Shown in pieces: positions 18,924 through 27,648 of a DNA stretch of 38,762 bases. Source of the stretch: an uncultured Verrucomicrobiales bacterium (GTDB taxonomy: Bacteria > Verrucomicrobiota > Verrucomicrobiia > Limisphaerales > UBA1100). The notes under the pieces were generated by a model. The model was not told the DNA's origin. It worked only from the letters and a program-made list of their open reading frames with translations, and made no database searches. How positions within the stretch are numbered: position 1 is the stretch's first letter; every line of letters begins with the position of its first letter. Both the position numbers and the translations under genes were made by a program. The stretch lies in NCBI GenBank assembly GCA_913041895.1, contig CAJWKQ010000006.1, forward strand, positions 1 through 38,762, read 5' to 3'.

Positions 18924-19823
18924 ATGTACTCGATAACTCGCCGCAGTTTTCTTGCTTCCAGCTCAACTCTAGGTTTGATGAGTGCCCTAGGAGCCCCCTT
19001 TGAGCGTTCTGGGAAACCCAATATTCGTCTTAGTCTGGCAGCATATTCATTCAGATCATTTTTCAAATACCAAAAAAATAGCTTACGCGAAGTCAAAGAC
19101 CGACCAATGAACATGTTTAAGTTCATTGATTTTTGCGCCGATAACGGCTGTGACGGGACTGAGCTAACCAGTTATTTTTTCCCACATAATGTTACAAATA
19201 AATATCTAACTGATTTGAGACGCCATGCATTTTTGCGTGGAGTAGATATTAGTGGAACGGCGGTAGGAAATAATTTTTCTTTACCTAAAGGAGAGAAACG
19301 AGATGCCCAAATTTCGTATGTAAAAAAATGGATCGACCATGCGGCCGTGTTAGGCGCGCCACATATTCGCGTATTTGCCGGACGGGAAGCAAAAGGAGTC
19401 GAAAGAAAGCAGGCTGACTTATGGGCGATTGAAAGTCTCCGCGAATGCTGCGATTACGCTGGCAAACACGGAATCTTTCTAGGCATAGAAAATCACGATA
19501 GTATTGGTAGCTCCAATACGTTGATTGAATTTGTCAAAGCAGTTAATCATAGGTGGTTTGCTGTAAACTTGGATAGTGGTAATTTTCGCACCCCTGACCC
19601 TTACATTGATTTTGCATCTTCGGCTCCTTATGCGGTAAACGTGCAGCTCAAAGTGGAGTTGCGAATCGGAAAAGACAAAAAGGCGGCTGATTTTGAGCGT
19701 CTGATAAACAGCCTTAAGAAGGCCAATTATCAGGGGTATGTCGTCCTAGAGTACGAAGCAGAGCAAGATCCGTATGTAGCTATTCCACCGCTACTCAAAA
19801 AAATACGCGAGCTACTTGTCTAG
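18924..19823 (+). CDS. Tat-exported sugar phosphate isomerase/epimerase-like TIM barrel
   Basis: A xylose-isomerase-like TIM barrel of 299 residues with a Tat signal (TRRSFLASSSTLGLMSALG). Probable metal ligands are in CDGTELTS, GIENHDS, VNLDSGN and VLEYEAE. Tat export suggests the protein folds before leaving the cytoplasm. It starts 5 bp after the YlbF-like stop and may be transcribed with it, but its function looks unrelated. The substrate is unknown; most exported relatives in Verrucomicrobiota and Planctomycetota are annotated only by fold. Its end overlaps the convergent peptidase gene by 4 bp. Confidence 0.87.
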   Translation: MYSITRRSFLASSSTLGLMSALGAPFERSGKPNIRLSLAAYSFRSFFKYQKNSLREVKDRPMNMFKFIDFCADNGCDGTELTSYFFPHNVTNKYLTDLRRHAFLRGVDISGTAVGNNFSLPKGEKRDAQISYVKKWIDHAAVLGAPHIRVFAGREAKGVERKQADLWAIESLRECCDYAGKHGIFLGIENHDSIGSSNTLIEFVKAVNHRWFAVNLDSGNFRTPDPYIDFASSAPYAVNVQLKVELRIGKDKKAADFERLINSLKKANYQGYVVLEYEAEQDPYVAIPPLLKKIRELLV

Positions 19824-22252
19824 GGACCACCAGATTCTATCTCCTCCGAGGATTTTTTAACGTATTTATCAAACCACTGAACCATCTCTGCCAAGGTGTG
19901 CCCTACGCTTTCGCGAGCCTGATAATTATGAGTTTCGAGCGGTAAAACAACGATTCGGGCCTTTCCCCCATTCCCCTTAATAGCGCGAAATAGCCGCTTG
20001 GTTTGTTCCGGAGTTGTGGCTGGATTTTTATCATTTTCCCCGTGAATCAATAAGAGTGGCCCACGAATCTTAGGTGCGGCCAAAAGCGGTGACATTTCCA
20101 GATAAGTCTCGGGAGCATCCCATAAGGTTCGGCGTTCATTCTGAAATCCAAACGGAGTCAGTGTTCGGTTATAAGCTCCACTTCGTGCTATGCCAGCGCG
20201 GAATAGGTCGCTATTAGCTAATAACATGACTGCCATAAAGGCTCCATAACTGTGCCCACCGACTCCCACACGGGATGGATCGCATATGCCCATCTTTACC
20301 ACTGCCTCGATTGCGGCCTCCGCATTATCGACAATTTGATCAGTAAAGTTATCGTTAGCCGTATCTGCCTCACCGACAATTGGCATAGCTACTTGGTCCA
20401 AAACCGCATACCCTTGAAGCGCCAAAAAACGAGGGGAGGCACCAGTAAAGGTTGAAAAACGATGTGGCGAATTAGCCACCTGCCCTGCCATCTTGCCCTG
20501 GGTATACGCTTTTGGATAAGCCCAAAGGATAGTAGGTAAAGGATTGGGATTGTCTAAATCATATCCAGGAGGCAAATGCACCATACAATTTAGCATTACC
20601 CCATCTGCACGATCATAAGTAATTAGTTTCTTCTGAACCTCTCGCAAGGATTTAGCTGGATCCTTGAATTGAGTAAGCGGTTTGCGTTCCGGATCATTCA
20701 GTTTTCTTAAAAAATAATTAGGGTGTTCTTCAGAGGTTTCGCGCCGGGTCACGTATTGCGAACCGTCATCGGAAGTTACCGCTACAACTGCCTCATAGCT
20801 GTCTTCAGAACATTTAAACAAGTGTTCACGCTCAAACTTGACTAGATCTAGGCGATCCAAAAACGGCCTATCGCCTTCTGTTGAGGAACCATTTCCATTA
20901 AGATAAATAGAATTCTGATGTACGCGCATTGCCCGCTTTCCGTTTGGCAATTGACGCATCAGTGGATAACCCGGATGGCGATAACGCTCATCTACAGAAT
21001 GACTCCAAAGCAGCCGATCAGGAATATCCGGATTATCAGGATCTACCAGCCAAATCTTATACCAGTTCCGACTACTTTCATATTCCCTTACTAAAGCCAC
21101 ATTGCGCGTTTGGCCCCAATATATTTTGGAAAAACGATTCTCCAAATAGGTGATTTTCCTAGCTCGTCCAGTGAATGGGGCCTCCAGCATCATTACCCGG
21201 TCACGGTAGTCTACCTCCCTCGAAGGATCTCCCCCGTCAAGTGCCTCAATCCAAGCAATTGTTGCGGGCCCTGTGGGACGCCAGTGATGACCTCTTGGCT
21301 GAAGTGGTACTCCGCCAGTCACCACATCTTCTGTTGCAGGACGTATGGAAACGTGCTTCACAGAAGCCTTAGCCTTTAAGTCCCACACCTCGATACTACG
21401 CGGAAAAAACTGTGCTGGTGATTGATATGAATAGGGTGGATGAACCCGTTCAACCAATACGTATCGACCATCGGGTGAAATATCAAATTTACCGAAAACA
21501 GAAGGCCGACCCAGTTTCTTGATTTGCGATTTGTTGATATCCAAGCTTGTCAACTGGGCTGTAAGAAAATAATCGAACAACTTTTCATCATGTTCGTTAC
21601 GAAGGAGATCGGGATAGGTCAAAACTGGTGTTTCCTTGGGGCCGGTCTCCTGAACCACCGGCCCGACTGGCCCTCTGGGTGCTATAGGGGAATCACCACG
21701 ACCAGCAGGAATTGCCAAACACAACAATCCTTTACTATCTGGAAGCCACTGAAAAGCCCGGCCCCCAGCAGCGTTTAGTTTTAGGTTTAGAAAGGACTTA
21801 ATGCTCCCAGTCTGAGCATCACCCACATGAATAAAAATTTCTGTGCGATTATATTGTAGAAATGCAAATTTTTGGCCATTTGGCGACCAGACCGGAAGGC
21901 TATAACGTTTCAATCCACTTGGAAGCCGAAGGGCTTGTGTTTTGCCCTCGGGAATTCCTTTTTTTAGCTCCATCCGAAAATAATATTCAGGCAGGGCCGG
22001 CCCATTATTTTGGGAATCCAAGCGAATTCCAGCCAGAGCCGTTACTTTTGAAGCCAGTTCTGCAATACGGCGAAAACGGTACCGCTCAGCAATCAACAAA
22101 TAGTCACCATTGGGACTCAATGAAACCCGCGGCATCGGGCGCGACGCAAAAAGCTCTTTTGCCGCATCTGGTGGCTCCAAATATTGCTGTTGTGCCCAAA
22201 CAATTACACCTGAAAAAACCGTTAAACAAAAAATAGATACCCGCAAATGCAT
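19820..22252 (-). CDS. exported S9 prolyl oligopeptidase-family peptidase, glutamyl endopeptidase-like
   Basis: An exported serine peptidase of 810 residues. After a Sec signal peptide (HLRVSIFCLTVFSGVIVWA) comes a beta-propeller (about 40-540) and an alpha/beta-hydrolase domain (about 550-800). The nucleophile is Ser668 in GGHSYGAFMA; Asp741 in HGENDKNP and His775 in LETHNYQ complete the triad. The stretch from GHSYGAFM through ARSGAYNRTLTPFGFQNE to E-M-S-P is, from memory, very close to plant chloroplast glutamyl endopeptidase (S9D), so cleavage after glutamate is a reasonable guess. It is convergent with the isomerase-like gene and divergent from the serine hydrolase. Confidence 0.9.
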   Translation of the reverse strand: MHLRVSIFCLTVFSGVIVWAQQQYLEPPDAAKELFASRPMPRVSLSPNGDYLLIAERYRFRRIAELASKVTALAGIRLDSQNNGPALPEYYFRMELKKGIPEGKTQALRLPSGLKRYSLPVWSPNGQKFAFLQYNRTEIFIHVGDAQTGSIKSFLNLKLNAAGGRAFQWLPDSKGLLCLAIPAGRGDSPIAPRGPVGPVVQETGPKETPVLTYPDLLRNEHDEKLFDYFLTAQLTSLDINKSQIKKLGRPSVFGKFDISPDGRYVLVERVHPPYSYQSPAQFFPRSIEVWDLKAKASVKHVSIRPATEDVVTGGVPLQPRGHHWRPTGPATIAWIEALDGGDPSREVDYRDRVMMLEAPFTGRARKITYLENRFSKIYWGQTRNVALVREYESSRNWYKIWLVDPDNPDIPDRLLWSHSVDERYRHPGYPLMRQLPNGKRAMRVHQNSIYLNGNGSSTEGDRPFLDRLDLVKFEREHLFKCSEDSYEAVVAVTSDDGSQYVTRRETSEEHPNYFLRKLNDPERKPLTQFKDPAKSLREVQKKLITYDRADGVMLNCMVHLPPGYDLDNPNPLPTILWAYPKAYTQGKMAGQVANSPHRFSTFTGASPRFLALQGYAVLDQVAMPIVGEADTANDNFTDQIVDNAEAAIEAVVKMGICDPSRVGVGGHSYGAFMAVMLLANSDLFRAGIARSGAYNRTLTPFGFQNERRTLWDAPETYLEMSPLLAAPKIRGPLLLIHGENDKNPATTPEQTKRLFRAIKGNGGKARIVVLPLETHNYQARESVGHTLAEMVQWFDKYVKKSSEEIESGGP

Positions 22253-22329
22253 TTAGAGTTGTCAAAAATCATTCCAGATCTTCAGGCCCACTGCAAGCCT
22301 CCTTGAATCCTGAGTGTACCACGGGTAAA

Positions 22330-23565
22330 ATGGACCTCAAGATGGCCACTTTTGTTCAAAAAATTACATATATTTTATTTCTTACAATACTTTCCCTTGG
22401 TTGTATTAACTTGGCCGATACCTCACCGATCCGAGGAAAACAAACCCACCAGCCTTTTGACCTATCCAAACTGGAGTCCATCAAAACTGCGATCGCTAAG
22501 GGCCAAAGAGAAAAACGCTTGCCAGGGGGGGTGCTGTGGATCGAACACAAAGATTACAAATTTTACAAAGCTTACGGCAAAGCAAGTACAACGCCCCTTC
22601 ATTCACTCACACAGATTGGTACTATTTATGACGCCGCATCACTCACCAAGGTCGTCGCCACCACACCAGCCATCATGCTCCTCCATGAACGCAAACAATT
22701 AAATATTTATGATCCAGTAAAAAAACACATCCAGGAGTTCGATGGTGAAGGGCGTGATGAAGTTACAATTAAGCATCTCTTGACTCATACAAGCGGTCTA
22801 AGGCCGGATATCTCTATTAAAGGCTGGGAAGGTCACACCGAATGCATAGCAAAATGTGTTTCTGAAAAATTGCGCGCAAAACCGGGGGAAATATTTATTT
22901 ATAGCGACATCAATTTCCAACTGCTTGATGAAATCCTCAGGAGAATCACCAACCAAAGATTGGATATATTTTGTGAAAAGGAAATATTTAGACCCTTAAA
23001 AATGCATGATACGGGTTATAACCCGCCCACAGAAAAAATTGGCCGTATAGCACCGACAACAGTAACAGAAGGTAAGGTCCTCCAAGGAATCGTACACGAT
23101 CCAAGAGCGCGAAAAACGCAAGGGGTGGCTGGCCATGCCGGCCTTTTCACCACTGCACCAGATCTTGCACGTTACGCACGAATGCTCCTTCAAAAAGGTG
23201 AACTCGATGGAATACGCCTATTTAGTCCAACAACCGTAGATCTGATGACTTCCGTACAAACCCCACCTACCCTCACCGCCCGTCGTGGATTGGGATGGGA
23301 TATTGATACCGGTTATTCTAGCCCACGAGGCAACTTGTTTCCATTAGGCTCTTACGGGCATTCAGGTTTCACAGGCACCTCTATGTGGATTGATCCTTTT
23401 TCACAGAGCTTCGTCATTTTCCTTTGTAATCGTGTACATCCCACCGAAAAAGGCCCCAGCATCATTCCTTTGAGGCGAACTATTGGTACTCTGGCAGCCG
23501 AATCAATTCGAGGTTTTGAATTTAAGAACGTGCCTGGGGCTTTGCCTCCTATGAAAAAAGACTAA
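22330..23565 (+). CDS. beta-lactamase-fold serine hydrolase lipoprotein
   Basis: A class C beta-lactamase/penicillin-binding-like hydrolase of 411 residues. The start is ATG 22330 (an ATG at 22342 is also possible; a TTG at 22303 only lengthens the N-region). A signal peptide ends in the lipobox LSLGC (Cys25). The active site shows S-L-T-K (S104-K107), Y-S-D-I-N (Y191) and GHSGFTG near the C-terminus in place of KTG. LLTHTSGL is also typical. Relatives include esterases, D-amino-acid peptidases and transesterases; true beta-lactamase activity is unlikely. The stop overlaps the convergent unknown gene by 4 bp. Confidence 0.88.
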   Translation: MDLKMATFVQKITYILFLTILSLGCINLADTSPIRGKQTHQPFDLSKLESIKTAIAKGQREKRLPGGVLWIEHKDYKFYKAYGKASTTPLHSLTQIGTIYDAASLTKVVATTPAIMLLHERKQLNIYDPVKKHIQEFDGEGRDEVTIKHLLTHTSGLRPDISIKGWEGHTECIAKCVSEKLRAKPGEIFIYSDINFQLLDEILRRITNQRLDIFCEKEIFRPLKMHDTGYNPPTEKIGRIAPTTVTEGKVLQGIVHDPRARKTQGVAGHAGLFTTAPDLARYARMLLQKGELDGIRLFSPTTVDLMTSVQTPPTLTARRGLGWDIDTGYSSPRGNLFPLGSYGHSGFTGTSMWIDPFSQSFVIFLCNRVHPTEKGPSIIPLRRTIGTLAAESIRGFEFKNVPGALPPMKKD

Positions 23566-24098
23566 TATTTAACGTCGGTTTTCTTCCAATCCCGCTTATC
23601 ACCAGTACTCACCTCGATTCGCATCCCTGCTTTCCATGGATATTCCTTACGATTTACTACCAACCCACGCGGCAAGAGTTCAATCTCGTGACGTCGCCCT
23701 TTACTGGATGCATTAGCATCCTCAGCAAAAAAATTATACGTCACAGTACCTGGAAGATAAGTAAGATCTGCAAAAAACCACTCTCCAAAAGGGACCTTTA
23801 ACGGCAGGTGTGAAGGATCCACATAGTTGGTCTTTACAAGCTCAAACCCTTCCGGCAACGAATCTCCATGAAATAGAACTGTACAGTTTGAATAATCACG
23901 CGAGGCCAAGTTTATAACCAATATCGGCGTTCCATTCGCATCCTTATCAAAAGTCACCTCCCATGGCCCATCCTTTTTACGCATCCATTGGTCAAAGGAA
24001 TATAATCCGAAATAAACAATAGCCGCGATTACTGCGGTCTTAGCAACAAACTTGATAATATCATCCCGCGGAGGAGTGTTTGATTCTTCCTTGGCCAT
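23562..24098 (-). CDS. single-TM membrane-anchored protein, unknown function
   Basis: I do not recognise this 178-residue protein. It has a short polar N-terminus (EESNTPPRDD), one TM helix (about residues 17-36, VAKTAVIAAIVYFGLYSF) and a mostly beta extracytoplasmic domain with WEVTFDKDANGTPILVI and YPWKAGMRIEVS segments. Topology is probably N-in by the R/K distribution, an inference. The ATG lies directly after the T run of a terminator hairpin that follows the oxidoreductase gene, so its expression may depend on read-through. Confidence 0.72.
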   Translation of the reverse strand: MAKEESNTPPRDDIIKFVAKTAVIAAIVYFGLYSFDQWMRKKDGPWEVTFDKDANGTPILVINLASRDYSNCTVLFHGDSLPEGFELVKTNYVDPSHLPLKVPFGEWFFADLTYLPGTVTYNFFAEDANASSKGRRHEIELLPRGLVVNRKEYPWKAGMRIEVSTGDKRDWKKTDVKY

Positions 24099-24137
24099 AA
24101 AAAACCCCGCACATCCTGCAATGAAGAGAAGGCGGGG
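24099..24137 (-). terminator. rho-independent terminator after the oxidoreductase gene
   Basis: On the minus strand CCCCGC (from 24137 to 24132) pairs with GCGGGG (24110 to 24105) across a 21-nt loop, followed by six T residues (24104 to 24099). The ATG of the next gene comes immediately after the T run, an unusually tight arrangement. Confidence 0.7.
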
Positions 24138-24155
24138 GCAAGTTTATGACGCGGG

Positions 24156-25646
24156 CTAATACTCCCTCTTCTTGGTAATACCCGGTTGCGGAGAGGGGTA
24201 AGACCCGTCTGCATTTGCCTTTACAGGCGCATCCCCATCAAGGCCAACAAGCTTCTCCAAATCCGGAGCCAGTGGCTCCGCATTCAACGCGTCATTCCAC
24301 ATCACGCGCTGTCCGGTATGCGCTGCCATTCGGCCTAGGTTGCACACCTGACTGGCAAGAGCACCGCGCTCGGCCTCATTGTATGGCTTATCATTTCGAA
24401 TGGCGTCTAATAAATCATCCCATTCATCCTGATAAGGATTAGTTTCTCGAGCCGGGAACTTCCATGTCTGGTTCTTTGGGTTAGGTGTCAGCCCGGTATA
24501 GAGTGCACTCGGCGCAGGCCAGTGACCATTCTTGGAAAAGGTTCCAAAACCCTTCGTACCGTGTATGTAACTGGCAAACTCGTTGTGGCACCCCTCGATA
24601 GTACGACCGTAATGCATCAGCTTGGTTCCATCGGCATAGGTGTATTCCACAGAATAGGTATCCAAGTTCTGGTCGACGTAGGGTTGGCCCTGATCATTCT
24701 CGGTGTAATGTTTACCTCCGGTAGCCTGAGCCATAATAGGCCAGGTCCATTTATCAAGTGTACCCATTACATTTAGAGGATCACCGCCCGTGTGCTCGGG
24801 GTCACCCATGGCTGCACCCTTCATCCAGCAGCATTCATCAATGTTGTGGATGTAGAAATCGTTGAAGCATCCGCCACTAGCCCAAATAAAGCTGTGGAAA
24901 CGACGAATCTGCCATCGAATTTCCTCTAAATCCTTATATTCATTTCGCAGCTTTTGCGGAATAGTCCGCGAGGAAGCCACTGGGCCGTGCATCCGGTAGC
25001 TACGCATGAGTACAACATCACCTATTGCGCCTTCCTGAATCTTATCAGCCATGGCACCGCGCGCCCGGCTATGACGGCACATGAGGCCCACACCCACCTT
25101 AAGGTTCTTTTTCTTGGCCAGCTTATTTATTTCCAGAATCTGTTTTGTCCCATAACCATCAGCAGTCACAGGTTTTTCCATGAATACATTGATCCCGCGC
25201 TCCACGGCATATTTATAGAAAACCCAGCGGAATGCCGGAGGCGTGGTGAAGATGGCCACATCGCCCTTATCTAAATTGTTAATGGCCTCCTTATATGCCT
25301 CAAACCCTATGTAGGCGCGCTCAGGTAAACCATTCTTACCCGTCTTACCGAGATCCACTTTTTCCTTATGCTTTTTTGAGAGTCCATTGAGACTACTCTT
25401 GAGGTTGCTCTCAAAAATATCAGCTGCAGCTACTAGTTTTGTGGGGCCGTGTCCGGCAGAAACCGATAAAGCATTACTTGCCGCACCCGTCCCACGTCCA
25501 CCCGCACCCACCAATGCGACCTTAACAGTATCATCTACAGCGGCATGTACGTGCGGAATGGCTACACCCGCTAGAGCCGAAGCGGCCGTTACCTTGCCCG
25601 TGGTTTCGATAAATTCACGACGGTTCTGATCTTGCTTTTTTGGCAT
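24156..25646 (-). CDS. Tat-exported Gfo/Idh/MocA-family oxidoreductase
   Basis: An NAD(P)-dependent sugar or inositol dehydrogenase-type protein of 496 residues. It has a Tat signal (N-R-R-E-F-I-E-T-T-G then AASALAGVAIPHVHA) and a Rossmann domain with V-A-L-V-GAGGRGTG. The family's catalytic EKP motif is in NVFMEKPVTADG, followed by the C-terminal beta-sheet domain. The start is ATG 25646, which leaves MPKKQDQNRREF in front of the Tat motif; TTG 25667 is the alternative. Tat export lets it leave with bound cofactor. It is on the same strand and downstream of the sulfatases, fitting sugar processing after desulfation, an inference. Confidence 0.9.
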   Translation of the reverse strand: MPKKQDQNRREFIETTGKVTAASALAGVAIPHVHAAVDDTVKVALVGAGGRGTGAASNALSVSAGHGPTKLVAAADIFESNLKSSLNGLSKKHKEKVDLGKTGKNGLPERAYIGFEAYKEAINNLDKGDVAIFTTPPAFRWVFYKYAVERGINVFMEKPVTADGYGTKQILEINKLAKKKNLKVGVGLMCRHSRARGAMADKIQEGAIGDVVLMRSYRMHGPVASSRTIPQKLRNEYKDLEEIRWQIRRFHSFIWASGGCFNDFYIHNIDECCWMKGAAMGDPEHTGGDPLNVMGTLDKWTWPIMAQATGGKHYTENDQGQPYVDQNLDTYSVEYTYADGTKLMHYGRTIEGCHNEFASYIHGTKGFGTFSKNGHWPAPSALYTGLTPNPKNQTWKFPARETNPYQDEWDDLLDAIRNDKPYNEAERGALASQVCNLGRMAAHTGQRVMWNDALNAEPLAPDLEKLVGLDGDAPVKANADGSYPSPQPGITKKREY

Positions 25647-25693
25647 GGGCTGAGAGTCGCCTTGCAAGTCTCAACCGTCAATAATAGATGCGT

Positions 25694-27124
25694 CTAATTA
25701 CCCAACGCTGCGGCCATTGCCGACTTGATTTCTGGCAAATCCGCGAAGGGATCCTTTTGAAGTTTACTGTATCTTCGTAATTGAGTGGTCATTTGAGTAA
25801 CAATCTTTTTTGATTTAGGATCATTAAATAGATTAATCATTTCATCGGGATCTTTCTCTAGATCAAAAAGCCACGGATCACCCATGTCCGAATAAACCAG
25901 TTTATAGCGATCACTCACTGCACAAAGCCACGGTTTTCCGGCACTAGTGGAGCGAATAAAGGCCATGTCATTCCAGTCGGTTTTAGATCCCGTAAAAAGA
26001 GTTGTTGCATCACGCCCATCGACCTTCTGTCCGTGCTTGATATTCATCAGGTTCATTACTGTAGGCATAAAATCAATGCAGCTTAAGGCCTCATTGACCA
26101 CGGTGCCGCCCTTGATTTTACCCGGTGTATAAATAAGGAAAGGAATACGTGCTGACCCTTCATATGGGACACCCTTGTTCAACCTTCCATGTTCTCCGCA
26201 GAGATCGCCGTGGTCACTGGTAAAGACGATGATGGTATTATCAATCTGCCCATTCTTGCGAAGCGTATCGAGAATACGCCCGATATTATCATCCAGACAC
26301 TTCACCATGCCGTAATACTTGGGCATGAGCACCCGAATGGTATCAGCAGTAATCCTAGGCGCTTTAGATGCCCACCTTGGAGTTTGCGCACGGGTTTTAT
26401 TGACTGAACGCGGGATAGGCGGCTTTACGTCCTCATACATGGTGTCGTAGGGCGCGCGCACGGTATTGGGGCCGTGCGGGTCAGGATAGCTCACCATGTA
26501 GCAGAAGGACTTGCCCTTTTTCTCGTTCACAAAGTTGATGACCTTGTCGGTGAGCCAATCGGTGGCGAAACTCTTTTCATCTGCGCCTTTCAAGCCGTAG
26601 TCAGGCCGACCATTCTTCGTGGATCCCACACGCGGCCCATTGGACCCATCAGCGAACATCTTCCAGTGGCCACGGTTGAACATGAACCGGTTATCTTCCC
26701 AGCCGAATTTACGTTTGGGCCCCCACTGTGGTTTTCCATCGCCATCCAGATGCCATTTACCGGCATAACCGGTGGCGTAACCCTCGCGGCGCAGTACCTC
26801 GGCAAAGGTAACGATGTTTTCACCCAGCTTGATATTGTTATTGGTTACAGGGGTATGTTGCGGGTACTTGCCGCTCATGAGTGCGCCGCGTGAGGGAGAG
26901 CAGACAGGTGTGGTGGCATAGAAACTGGTAGCGATGGCGCCATTCTTGGCAATCCAATCAATATTAGGAGTCTTAACGATTTTACCACCGTAACAGCCGA
27001 GCGTCTTGAAATGGTGTTCATCAGTCTGGATTACCAGCAGGTTGTAAGGGGACTTCTTATCCGCCGCAAAGGCAGAAAGAGAGAGGCACAGGATTACCAG
27101 AATGGTGTAAGTGTATTTCATCAT
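25694..27124 (-). CDS. exported sulfatase (S1 family, Cys-type), first
   Basis: A secreted sulfatase of 476 residues that should hydrolyse a sulfate ester on a glycan or aryl substrate. The Sec signal peptide is MKYTYTILVILCLSLSAFA. The formylglycine cysteine is Cys75 in V-C-S-P-S-R, then AGKWH (K123 and H125). Metal-site residues are in QTDEHH (D35), DPHGP (D215) and FTSDHGD (D304, H305). The TDEHH opening, with one Asp then Glu, differs from the usual DD pair. The start overlaps the Sel1 stop by one base (TGATG), so translation is probably coupled. The Cys must be converted to formylglycine by a maturase not in this window. Confidence 0.93.
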   Translation of the reverse strand: MMKYTYTILVILCLSLSAFAADKKSPYNLLVIQTDEHHFKTLGCYGGKIVKTPNIDWIAKNGAIATSFYATTPVCSPSRGALMSGKYPQHTPVTNNNIKLGENIVTFAEVLRREGYATGYAGKWHLDGDGKPQWGPKRKFGWEDNRFMFNRGHWKMFADGSNGPRVGSTKNGRPDYGLKGADEKSFATDWLTDKVINFVNEKKGKSFCYMVSYPDPHGPNTVRAPYDTMYEDVKPPIPRSVNKTRAQTPRWASKAPRITADTIRVLMPKYYGMVKCLDDNIGRILDTLRKNGQIDNTIIVFTSDHGDLCGEHGRLNKGVPYEGSARIPFLIYTPGKIKGGTVVNEALSCIDFMPTVMNLMNIKHGQKVDGRDATTLFTGSKTDWNDMAFIRSTSAGKPWLCAVSDRYKLVYSDMGDPWLFDLEKDPDEMINLFNDPKSKKIVTQMTTQLRRYSKLQKDPFADLPEIKSAMAAALGN

Positions 27125-27648
27125 CAGTCTTTCTTCCGAATCAGCTTCGGCTGCTTATTGACCATCTCAGTGGAAAATTCCTGCCCCTTGGAAATTTGTT
27201 CGGGAGTCATTTTTTTGGCTAGTTCACTCAAACGTTTTCTGAGGCGGAAACCGTTGCTAGTGTTGCCTCGGTTATTCGTCGCAGCGATGGTGCACCATGC
27301 GTAGGCGGCGACTAAATCCTGCTTTAACCCATGACCACCCTCTTCGTACATCACTGAAATCCAATGTGCAGGATCGTAGAGAGACATCCCCCTATCGTCG
27401 GGGATGTTGAAACCCTGTTCGGCAGCTTTACGAGACCACTTAACTGCTTCCTTGTAATCCTGCTCCCCACTCCACCCATCACTATACGCCTCCCCAAGAT
27501 GATATTGCGCCTCGGCATTTCCGTTCTCTGCCATCCTCTTTAGCGCCGGAATGTCTCCGTCCTGCGCAGCCTCCTCAGCGGTCTTACTATTCCCACACCC
27601 CACAGGGCAAAGACACAAAGCTATCAGTGGTATCATCAGTTTTTTCAC
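27124..27648 (-). CDS. Sel1-repeat lipoprotein
   Basis: A lipoprotein of 174 residues. The signal peptide ends in the lipobox PVGC (Cys18). Sel1-like helical repeats follow (N-G-N-A-E-A-Q-Y-H-L-G-E-A-Y-S-D-G, then DYKEAVKWSRKAAEQGF, then a second, looser repeat at YEEGGHGLKQDLVAAYAWCT). Such repeats mediate protein-protein contacts. It overlaps the upstream sulfatase stop by 4 bp and the downstream sulfatase start by 1 bp, so it is translated between the two sulfatases. A scaffolding or accessory role for them is an inference. Confidence 0.85.
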   Translation of the reverse strand: MKKLMIPLIALCLCPVGCGNSKTAEEAAQDGDIPALKRMAENGNAEAQYHLGEAYSDGWSGEQDYKEAVKWSRKAAEQGFNIPDDRGMSLYDPAHWISVMYEEGGHGLKQDLVAAYAWCTIAATNNRGNTSNGFRLRKRLSELAKKMTPEQISKGQEFSTEMVNKQPKLIRKKD

